Shown: positions 1 to 5,421 of the stretch, in pieces | Position numbering within the stretch: the first letter of the stretch is position 1 | Layout: the number at the start of each line of letters is the position of its first letter | Source of the DNA: Desulfatitalea sp. | GTDB taxonomy: Bacteria > Desulfobacterota > Desulfobacteria > Desulfobacterales > Desulfosarcinaceae | DNA: 7,295 nt | Assembly: GCA_013041835.1 (NCBI GenBank) | Contig: JABDRH010000155.1 | Location: 1 to 7,295 of the forward strand | Direction of reading: 5' to 3' | Made by a program: the position numbers and the translations under genes | Notes under the pieces: model-generated | Databases searched by the model: none | Told to the model about the DNA's origin: nothing | Seen by the model: only the letters and a program-made list of their open reading frames with translations

Positions 1-353
1 CGGTTCGTTTCGGCTATGGCGAAAAGGTGCAACAATTGATTCGCAAGGCCGGATTCAATGTGGGCCGGGGAAAAGATTTGTTCAATCTGTCCATTCGGGT
101 GGGAAAGGACCTTATCGTGCCTGACGCCCGAAACGACGACAAGCGCCAACTGCTTCCCCAATGGTACTTCGACATGCTCGATGCCCCGGCCTTTATCTTT
201 TTGCCCATCATGGTCCAAAAGGTTTGTATCGGTGCTTTCTATGCCGATCGTAATCAAAGCGGACCGCCCCTCCGTGAATCCGAACACAATCATTTGAGCA
301 TGCTGCGCAACCAATTGGTATTGGCCATAAAATATCGCCAGAGCCGCCGTTAG
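1..353 (+). CDS. C-terminal end of a GAF-like (probably HDOD-type) signalling protein, 5' truncated
   Basis: The reading frame is open from the window edge (first full codon at 3) to the TAG at 351-353, giving about 116 residues with no start inside the window. The text (RFGYGEKVQQLIRKAGF early, DAPAFIFLPIMVQKVCIGAF in the middle, LSMLRNQLVLAIKYRQ at the end) has the look of a GAF-type sensory fold: a beta-rich core ending in an amphipathic helix. From memory, very similar ends occur in deltaproteobacterial HDOD-domain proteins, where the N-terminal HDOD part is a degenerate HD-phosphohydrolase fold used in signalling. The HDOD part itself lies outside the window, so that name is inference. 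GAF domains usually bind a small ligand or nucleotide. Here no ligand-binding residues can be named. I see no clear terminator after the stop codon. Confidence 0.7.
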   Translation, partial: VRFGYGEKVQQLIRKAGFNVGRGKDLFNLSIRVGKDLIVPDARNDDKRQLLPQWYFDMLDAPAFIFLPIMVQKVCIGAFYADRNQSGPPLRESEHNHLSMLRNQLVLAIKYRQSRR

Positions 354-806
354 GGGGGGCGCTCATAGGGCGATTCCGCAGGCCAATAAAAGTGTTGTGT
401 TGGGGCAAGCGATTTCTTTGGGCATCAAGGTCGTCAAAACGTGACCAATGTCACTGACAAATCCCAAAGCTCCTGTCATCTTCCAATCAACATCTCATTT
501 GTCGAGTACATTTAAAGCGAATGTCTGAACAAAATGGATGCGTGATAATGATTCTTGTCTTCTATATCACAAGAAAGGGGGTGGTCAATCCTATCATCAG
601 CCTATGGGCTGCGGAAGGTGCCATGAAACGTTATCGGGGGGCGGCCTGGATAATGCCTTCGCGTTTTGTGAAGCCAGCATCAGCATTTGAAGTTCTTGTG
701 AACGCATAAGGTAGTGCGGAAGTACGACGAGTACGCTGAAAATCGGGCCTGCTCAAACAAAAATGCAAACCGGCTATCGTGCAATAGCCAATCAAAGGGG
801 GTAAAG
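354..806. other. 453-bp intergenic region without a convincing gene
   Basis: No reading frame here has both a plausible ribosome binding site and recognisable protein content. There are small dyads: GTGAC/GTCAC at 441-454, TGTCA/TGACA at 449-459, and GTGATA/TATCAC at 542-570. A clean hairpin lies at 772-789 and is listed separately. An open frame at 521-709 (62 codons) has no Shine-Dalgarno sequence and a composition typical of chance translation. The 600-715 stretch is G-rich and could be the relic of an older gene or mobile element, but I do not recognise it. The promoter of the downstream secreted-protein gene should lie in this region, yet no well-spaced -35/-10 pair stands out. Confidence 0.6.
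772..789 (+). promoter_or_regulatory. Leader hairpin just upstream of the ribosome binding site of the repeat-protein gene
   Basis: GGCTAT (772-777) and ATAGCC (784-789) form a perfect 6-bp stem with a 6-nt loop. It ends four bases before the A/G-rich Shine-Dalgarno sequence AAAGGGGG (794-801) of the gene at 807. In the mRNA it would sit immediately 5' of the ribosome landing site, where it could affect stability or translation. The pairing is seen directly; any function is inference, and a stem this short can arise by chance. Confidence 0.35.
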
Positions 807-1313
807 ATGCTTACAACAAAAGCTAAATGTTTCGCCATAGCCTTTTTTTTGCTGGCTGCTATTTGTTTAAACGTCCAAGCATATGAATGGACGGGTTGGA
901 CTTCTGAGGAAAATGAGCCCAGGACCTGCGATTTCGATAAGGCTCAATCCGGGTTTGGATGCTCTGGAAGCTATTGTGACAATGTGAAATTAGAGTGTCA
1001 CAATCCGGGCATTACGAATATCACCGATCGTTTCTGGGCAGCTCAAATATCGGAAGAAAATGGTGGGATCCGTTTATGCCCGTGGGGCAGGTTTGTGACG
1101 GGCATATCTGCATCCGGAAAGTACGCGGATAACATTTCCTTGGAGTGTTCATCGGCGTCCGGCGTCACTTGGAAGCAGTGTTACTGGACGGGTTGGAAGT
1201 CCGAAGAATCAGGTGGAACAATTCTTTTTCCGGGTGGGTATTACAGTGCTGGCGTTCAGTGCAGCGGAAAATACTGCGACAATAAAAGATTCTATATCTG
1301 TAGAGCGAAGTGA
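807..1313 (+). CDS. Small secreted cysteine-rich protein with three ~50-residue SEE/CSGxYCDN repeats
   Basis: The 168-residue product starts at the ATG at 807, five bases after AAAGGGGG. The frame stays open upstream to 714, but that part has no ribosome binding site and would bury the signal peptide. Residues 1-25 form a classic Sec signal: a short basic start, the hydrophobic run FAIAFFLLAAICL, and a likely cleavage after NVQA. The mature part is three repeats, each with an aromatic/Trp start, an SEE motif (33-35, 82-84, 132-134), and a G-C-S-G-x-Y-C-D-N motif (centred near 55, 105 and 155), then a final Cys. The motif repeats every 50 residues exactly. In the middle repeat both cysteines of the motif are alanine (102 and 107). 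Ten cysteines remain in the mature chain, which suits an exported, disulfide-bonded protein. The repeat type seems familiar from exported proteins of unknown function, possibly binding modules, but I cannot name a family or ligand. The DNA keeps an exact 13-bp match between repeats 1 and 3 (888-900 and 1185-1197), suggesting fairly recent duplication or conversion. Confidence 0.85.
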   Translation: MLTTKAKCFAIAFFLLAAICLNVQAYEWTGWTSEENEPRTCDFDKAQSGFGCSGSYCDNVKLECHNPGITNITDRFWAAQISEENGGIRLCPWGRFVTGISASGKYADNISLECSSASGVTWKQCYWTGWKSEESGGTILFPGGYYSAGVQCSGKYCDNKRFYICRAK

Positions 1314-1368
1314 TTGTCGTATGCGATTCGAGTCATGACGGGACAACAATCCACACGGGTATATTCCA

Positions 1369-1413
1369 GGCAGTAGCCGTAGACAAAAACAGTGGGCGGC
1401 TACGACTACTGCC
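1369..1413 (+). terminator. Hairpin between the two exported-protein genes, possible weak terminator
   Basis: The arms 1369-1382 (GGCAGTAGCCGTAG) and 1400-1413 (CTACGACTACTGCC) pair over 14 positions with a single C/A mismatch, enclosing a 17-nt loop. An alternative inner pairing TAGCCG (1374-1379) with CGGCTA (1397-1402) is also possible. The stem begins 55 bases after the stop codon at 1313. The bases after it (GCTTCTTTG) are only moderately T-rich, so this may be a weak or Rho-assisted terminator, an RNA-processing or stabilising stem, or a DNA dyad. It ends about 35 bp before the start at 1448, so it may set the expression ratio of the two genes. Confidence 0.45.
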
Positions 1414-1447
1414 GCTTCTTTGAATTGCAGAGCACAAGGGGGGTTTT

Positions 1448-2068
1448 ATGAAGAAAAAAGTCGGATTGATTTTTTTAATTGGTGTTGTAATGTGTGTTTT
1501 GTATTCAATCGCGAAAGATGAGCCCTGTCAACAAATAGCGAAACAGAGCGGATTTAGAGGCAAAATCACGCAACCGGTTTCGCTGCCCAACACCAAAGAA
1601 ATTTTTGAACAGAAAAGGCCGCCTAAAGAAGAATTTGTTGTCGCGGATGAAAGCAAATGGCTGCAGCAACATGAGGAATTGGTGATGACACCACCGGATG
1701 AAGATGAAATACAACTGGAAGACAGCTTGCCTCATGAATTGCCGGGACGTGACGCGTTGCCAGTTGAACAAGTACCCACATGGATTGAAAATGCGCAGGA
1801 ACCGTATCCTGTTGATATTCTGGAAATTGAATTGACCGACAGTCTGCTTGGCTACGATATATCGGATGAGCAAATCGACACCATATTTGACAAGATTCGT
1901 GGCGGTGAAGATACACCCCTTGGTGCCACGGGTACGGAGGCTGATGCGCAATTGTACAAAGACCGGCTGGGCGCCGTCATTAATCTTATGCGTGAAGCGG
2001 ATCTGGATTCCCAGCAATTAACGGCAGCCATTAACGATATCTTTCGGCAAACAAATTATCAGCAATAG
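1448..2068 (+). CDS. Acidic exported or membrane-anchored protein of unknown function
   Basis: The 206-residue product starts at the ATG at 1448, preceded by a strong A/G-rich ribosome binding site (AAGGGGGG, 1436-1443). Residues 1-4 are MKKK, followed by one hydrophobic segment (about 5-22, VGLIFLIGVVMCVLYSIA). This is either an uncleaved anchor or a signal peptide cut near residue 22. There is no proper lipobox, since V-M-C does not fit the consensus. The rest is soluble and acidic. Residues about 55-110 are rich in Pro, Glu and Asp and probably extended. Residues about 120-205 look helical, with regularly spaced Leu/Ile (ELTDSLLGYDISDEQIDTIF and later LYKDRLGAVINLMREADL). The protein would therefore be tethered to the membrane with its C-terminal helical domain outside the cytoplasm. 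I recognise no catalytic motif or family. It follows another exported-protein gene on the same strand 134 bp upstream, so the two may act in the same compartment. That link is inference. Confidence 0.75.
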   Translation: MKKKVGLIFLIGVVMCVLYSIAKDEPCQQIAKQSGFRGKITQPVSLPNTKEIFEQKRPPKEEFVVADESKWLQQHEELVMTPPDEDEIQLEDSLPHELPGRDALPVEQVPTWIENAQEPYPVDILEIELTDSLLGYDISDEQIDTIFDKIRGGEDTPLGATGTEADAQLYKDRLGAVINLMREADLDSQQLTAAINDIFRQTNYQQ

Positions 2069-2078
2069 CTGATCATGG

Positions 2079-4571
2079 TCAATCCGCCGCCCGGGCGATG
2101 CGGCGCAGCGCAGCCTCGTTTTTTGCGCCCAACCAACGCTCTGTGAAGTGGGCGCCTTGTACGATTTTAGCGATGGCCGACAACGCGTAGAGATGATAGT
2201 CTCGCTCGTCAAGCGTGCCCACCAGGACGAAAACCGCTTGCACCCTGGGTGCCAGCTCCGAGAAGTGGATGCCGGCCTTGCAGCGCGCCAGCAGGATGGT
2301 AAAGGCCCGTTGGCCGTCAATGATAATGTGCGGAATGGCCAGATCAGGCCGCAAGGCGGTACTGCTTTCCCTTTCCCGGGCCACCAGGGAATCATACAGG
2401 GTCTGTTCGGGTATTGATATCTTTTCGGACAGGGTTCGGGCTGCGATGTGGAAAAAGTCGTTCGCGCTCAGGGGGGCCGGCAAGTCCAATACCGTGCTGT
2501 CGGCGATGAGTTGACGAAACCGCTCGGCTCTGCCGTCGTGATCTTCATGGATGATCTCATGGACTTCGTTTTCCAGGGTGCGCGATGCGATTCGTCGTGA
2601 GGTGGCCCGCTCCACGAGGTGGACCAGGGCATACTCGCGGTCTTCGCCGAACTGGAGCATCATTTGCTCCAGGCTCGGACGCGAGCCGACCACCGATAAC
2701 CAGTCCCCTATGCGAAGCCGCGTAAATCCACCGCATACCACTAACTGGTCCTGACGACGTACGGAAATAATGTGCAAATCCAGGGGCAGGTTCAAATCCC
2801 GGATGGGGGTACCGTCCAGGTCGGCGTTGCGAAGCTCGAACTCGATGATATCCCGTCCCTTTTCCATGCCCAGCAACAAAGAAGCCGTTGACGGCGAACG
2901 CACGAATTGGTCCAGCAGGTTGATGATGGCCGTGGAAGGCTCCACCACCAATGCGCCGGTCTCATGAAAGCGCCGGAGCAGCGCGCGTTGGTTGAGGCGA
3001 ACGATGACGTTGCCGATACCGAAATGGTTTCGGGCCCATTGGCAGATCAGGTAATTGTCTTCATCATCGAGCATGGCCACGACGGCATCGGCCTGATCCA
3101 CGCCGAGGCGTTTCATGGCCGCCAGATTCAAATTGGGTATGGCGCAGATTTCAAGCTCCGCGTCATCGCCAAGCCGCTCGATGGCCTGAGCCTGCCGGGT
3201 GGCGATGCGTACCTGCCACCCATTGGTTTGCAGCAGGCGCGCCAGGGCCAAAGAATCGCTTTCCAACCCGAAAATCACAGCGTCATGAATGGAGTCGTCA
3301 CCCTGGCCGGCGCCTTTGGGCCGCGCTTCCCCGGCCAGGTGCAAAGCCCATTTGAAAAGGGGAGGACCGGCGATCTGGTTCAGCACGATCACGGATATCA
3401 TCACCGTGGCAAAGGTGCTTCCCCAGGCCGGAAACTCCACGGCCACCTCCTTGGCCAGTCCCAACCCGACCCCGGCCTGAGTCACGTAGCCCATCCAGGC
3501 GATGCGGCTGCGCCGCGGGGGCTCTCCGGCCAACGTGCTGCCGCCGGAAGCGCCGATATAGATAGCGACAATACGGACGGCAAACAGCGCCAAGGCCAGG
3601 GGCCAGGTAAGAGCCAGCACATCCAGTTCCAGCGCGGCACCCGTCAGGGTAAAAAAGGCCACATAGATAAAAGGGGCCACATCATGCAGCACCTTCATCA
3701 ACTCAGTGCGGTACCGGCTTGTGTTCACCGTCAGAAATCCGGCCAGCATGCAGATCAACAGGGGCTCGAGCAGTATCTCGACCCCGAGCCGGTGGTGGGT
3801 GTAGTGACGCACCACCGTCGACAGAAGAAAGACCGCATAGCCGGCAGCGAGCACCAGGATGGTTTTCATGCGCCGGATCAACCGGCGGGCGAGGATAAAC
3901 TGCAAAGCGCCGGCCAGCAACCAGGCGAGCACCAGGGCGCTGAGCAGTTCCGCCAGGAGAATGAGGACAAAACGCAGATCGAAGTGCTCGCCGGCCAGTA
4001 CTGTGCCGGCCAAAGCGGCGCAAATACTGAAAATGGTGATCACCACCGCGTCCATGAACACGGTGACGCCTAAAACCGTGCGGGTAAAAGGCCCCTTGGC
4101 CCGCAGTTCGTTCACCACGGCGATGGCTGAGGAAGGTGAACGGGCTACCAGGATGGCGCCGGCCAACAACGCCACGGCGGATCGATGGACGATGGGCATG
4201 TCGCGTATCATGGGGATGAATGGCGATAAAAGAAAGAAGGCCGTGCTGCCCAGGGAAAAAGTAACCACCACCAGACCGGCGGTGGTATATTGAATGCTAC
4301 GTAATCGGTTGCGTAACTGGCGTAGGAACAGTTCACCGCCTGCCGCAAAGGCGATGAATGCCAACGCAATTTCATCCACGATACGCAGCCGCTCAGGCGC
4401 GCCGACCGGGATAAGGCCCAACACGTGTGGCCCGGCCACGATGCCGGTCAGCAAAAAGCCGCTGATCAGGGGCATCTTCAATCGGCTGAGAAAGATACCG
4501 ATCTGCCGGGCGGCCGGCAAGGTGATCAGAAATCCGGCCACCAGGGAAAGCAAAGCGATTATTTGAGTCAA
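2079..4571 (-). CDS. CPA2-type cation:proton antiporter with RCK/TrkA domains and a C-terminal PTS EIIA domain
   Basis: The 830-residue membrane protein exchanges H+ for K+ or Na+ by family inference. Residues about 2-410 are the multi-pass antiporter core (roughly 12 or more hydrophobic segments), with the KefB/KefC-like stretch RSPSSAIAVVNELRAKGPFT near 144-163 and the ion-binding Asp174 in VTVFMDAVVI. Residues about 429-545 form an RCK_N (TrkA-N) Rossmann domain, though its glycine motif is degenerate (GLESDS, 435-440). Residues about 560-643 are TrkA_C-like. Residues about 689-830 are a PTS EIIA type-2 (fructose/PtsN-like) domain with the usual LAIPH phospho-histidine motif, His748, and a second His at 793 (DYHLYAL). 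I chose the TTG at 4571 because GGAG (minus strand, 4582-4579) sits 7 bases upstream. A second in-frame TTG at 4586 would add five residues but has no ribosome binding site. The gene is GC-rich. A perfect inverted repeat lies 23 bp upstream of the start, and the EIIA domain suggests control by PTS phosphorylation. No other identity fits as well; the transported ion is unknown. Confidence 0.9.
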   Translation of the reverse strand: MTQIIALLSLVAGFLITLPAARQIGIFLSRLKMPLISGFLLTGIVAGPHVLGLIPVGAPERLRIVDEIALAFIAFAAGGELFLRQLRNRLRSIQYTTAGLVVVTFSLGSTAFFLLSPFIPMIRDMPIVHRSAVALLAGAILVARSPSSAIAVVNELRAKGPFTRTVLGVTVFMDAVVITIFSICAALAGTVLAGEHFDLRFVLILLAELLSALVLAWLLAGALQFILARRLIRRMKTILVLAAGYAVFLLSTVVRHYTHHRLGVEILLEPLLICMLAGFLTVNTSRYRTELMKVLHDVAPFIYVAFFTLTGAALELDVLALTWPLALALFAVRIVAIYIGASGGSTLAGEPPRRSRIAWMGYVTQAGVGLGLAKEVAVEFPAWGSTFATVMISVIVLNQIAGPPLFKWALHLAGEARPKGAGQGDDSIHDAVIFGLESDSLALARLLQTNGWQVRIATRQAQAIERLGDDAELEICAIPNLNLAAMKRLGVDQADAVVAMLDDEDNYLICQWARNHFGIGNVIVRLNQRALLRRFHETGALVVEPSTAIINLLDQFVRSPSTASLLLGMEKGRDIIEFELRNADLDGTPIRDLNLPLDLHIISVRRQDQLVVCGGFTRLRIGDWLSVVGSRPSLEQMMLQFGEDREYALVHLVERATSRRIASRTLENEVHEIIHEDHDGRAERFRQLIADSTVLDLPAPLSANDFFHIAARTLSEKISIPEQTLYDSLVARERESSTALRPDLAIPHIIIDGQRAFTILLARCKAGIHFSELAPRVQAVFVLVGTLDERDYHLYALSAIAKIVQGAHFTERWLGAKNEAALRRIARAAD

Positions 4572-4593
4572 TGGTAAGCTCCGCAACTTGCCG

Positions 4594-4617
4594 CTTTCAT
4601 TTCCATAGAAATGAAAG
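4594..4617. promoter_or_regulatory. Perfect 10-bp inverted repeat upstream of the antiporter, candidate operator
   Basis: CTTTCATTTC (4594-4603) and GAAATGAAAG (4608-4617) are exact reverse complements separated by CATA. The site lies 22 bp upstream of the chosen antiporter start (4571), so it falls in the 5' leader or promoter. It could be a dimeric repressor or activator site, or an RNA stem in the leader. A 20-position perfect match at this place is unlikely by chance. The binding protein cannot be named from the sequence. Confidence 0.5.
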
Positions 4618-4636
4618 TGAAGGTGACCGATGCTTA

Positions 4637-4793
4637 GGGTTCGCGCAAAAATTAATTTACATTTTTAGGTGTTGAGGCGCTCACTCGGAAACGCACAAAA
4701 ATTAGAGAATATCGAGATATTCTGTATTTTTGTAACATAATCGGGTGAGATGGATCGGCACATGAAAATGTGCAGTTATTTTTGCGCGAGCCC
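4637..4793. mobile_element. 157-bp MITE-like foldback element with ~18-bp terminal inverted repeats and TTA flanks
   Basis: The left end GGGTTCGCGCAAAAATTAA (4637-4655) matches the reverse complement of the right end, GGGCTCGCGCAAAAATAA (from 4776-4793), with one substitution and one single-base indel. TTA flanks both sides (4634-4636 and 4794-4796), as expected for a 3-bp target duplication. The interior is also palindromic. The exact middle holds a long hairpin (ACAAAAAT at 4695-4702 with ATTTTTGT at 4726-4733, and AGAATATC with GATATTCT around 4714-4715). The stretches between show weaker mirror similarity, for example ACATTTTT...CTCAC against the complement of GTGAG...AAAATGT. The right arm also contains a small GAAA-loop hairpin (GCACAT/ATGTGC, 4758-4773). 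There is no coding capacity, so it would need a transposase from elsewhere. The tip and 3-bp duplication recall some IS5-family elements, but that assignment is only a suggestion. Confidence 0.7.
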
Positions 4794-4800
4794 TTAGGCC

Positions 4801-5142
4801 CTAATCCATTTTTTCAGCGCAGTGCACGCAGTAGTCGGTTTCGGGCATGATCATCAGGCGCTGATGGGGAATCGGTTCCTCACACATTTGGCAATAGCCG
4901 AAATCAGATTCGTAGAGCCGTGTTAAGGTCAACTCCAGCCGAACCAGACGATTTTCGCAGGTATGCAAAGCGGCCGCATGAATACTTTTGTTGTTCATGG
5001 CCGCCACCCGCGTGAGGCGACCGATGGCATTGTCCGGGGCTACCGGCCTGGTGTTCAAGGCAAACGCCTGAATATCGCGCTTGAGCGCCTTGATTTGCCG
5101 GGTGATATGTATTCGAAAAGCCTCTTTTTGGTCGTTGTCCAA
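4801..5142 (-). CDS. TraR/DksA family zinc-finger protein
   Basis: The 113-residue product belongs to the DksA/TraR group of small proteins, which typically bind RNA polymerase through its secondary channel and adjust transcription together with ppGpp. The C-terminal zinc finger is intact, with Cys84, Cys87, Cys105 and Cys108 in the pattern YCQMC ... YCVHC, and the usual P(I)xHQRLMIMP between them. The N-terminal half (about 1-80) is Leu/Ala-rich and helical, matching the coiled coil of the family. The conserved DNAIGRL stretch lies at 37-43. I chose the TTG at 5142 because AGGAAGGG lies 8 bases upstream on the minus strand. A longer frame reaching 5316 has no ribosome binding site, and its extra text does not resemble the family. 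The length fits the short TraR/DksA-like class rather than the ~150-residue DksA. The target promoters are unknown. Confidence 0.88.
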   Translation of the reverse strand: MDNDQKEAFRIHITRQIKALKRDIQAFALNTRPVAPDNAIGRLTRVAAMNNKSIHAAALHTCENRLVRLELTLTRLYESDFGYCQMCEEPIPHQRLMIMPETDYCVHCAEKMD

Positions 5143-5186
5143 TGGCCTAACCCTTCCTGTTTGAGATCTTATCACCAACAGCATCA

Positions 5187-5215
5187 ATAATATTGTGGCA
5201 TCGATCTGCGTACAA
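5187..5215 (-). promoter_or_regulatory. Candidate sigma-70-type promoter of the TraR/DksA gene
   Basis: On the minus strand, TTGTAC (-35, 5215-5210) and TATTAT (-10, 5192-5187) are separated by 17 bases. The -10 matches the consensus at five of six positions and the -35 at about three. Transcription would start near 5180, leaving a leader of about 38 nt before the TTG at 5142. The spacing is ideal, but no experimental data support it, and A/T-rich matches are easy to find by chance. Confidence 0.4.
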
Positions 5216-5250
5216 GGAAAATGTGCAGGCGCATTATTGTCACGCGCTGA

Positions 5251-5271
5251 AAAAGACAGGCTTTCGAGCCT
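5251..5271 (-). terminator. Small hairpin followed by a T run on the minus strand
   Basis: AGGCT (5258-5262) and AGCCT (5267-5271) flank TTCG on the plus strand. Read on the minus strand the loop is CGAA, and the stem is followed by GTCTTTTTC. That is the layout of a weak intrinsic terminator. No minus-strand gene with a ribosome binding site ends just upstream of it (5272-5421), so it could terminate a short non-coding RNA, or it could be chance. The stem is only 5 bp. Confidence 0.25.
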
Positions 5272-5421
5272 CTCCCGAAATATCTTGATCGAGCCGTCAC
5301 CGCAGCGTCGCCGCATACCGTCTGGACCTTGGGCTTGTCACCGGTGCGGCCGAGCGCAAAGTTCCGACCTTGGCATAAAATGGTTGATTTTTCAAATAGA
5401 TATGATTAAAAGAATCTATTC

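Noticed and set aside
521..709. 62-codon open frame upstream of the repeat-protein gene
   Set aside because: There is no Shine-Dalgarno sequence and no family resemblance, and the composition is that of chance translation.
714..806. Upstream extension of the repeat-protein gene
   Set aside because: No ribosome binding site lies before it, whereas the ATG at 807 has one and begins a textbook signal peptide.
1505..2017. Long antisense frame opposite the acidic exported protein
   Set aside because: It is a shadow of the plus-strand gene, which has a strong ribosome binding site and coherent protein text.
2907..4073. 388-codon plus-strand frame inside the antiporter gene
   Set aside because: It is rich in Gln, Gly and His, has no ribosome binding site, and is the complement of well-supported antiporter codons.
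5143..5316. N-terminal extension of the TraR/DksA gene
   Set aside because: It contains the likely promoter and does not resemble the family; the TTG at 5142 has a good ribosome binding site.
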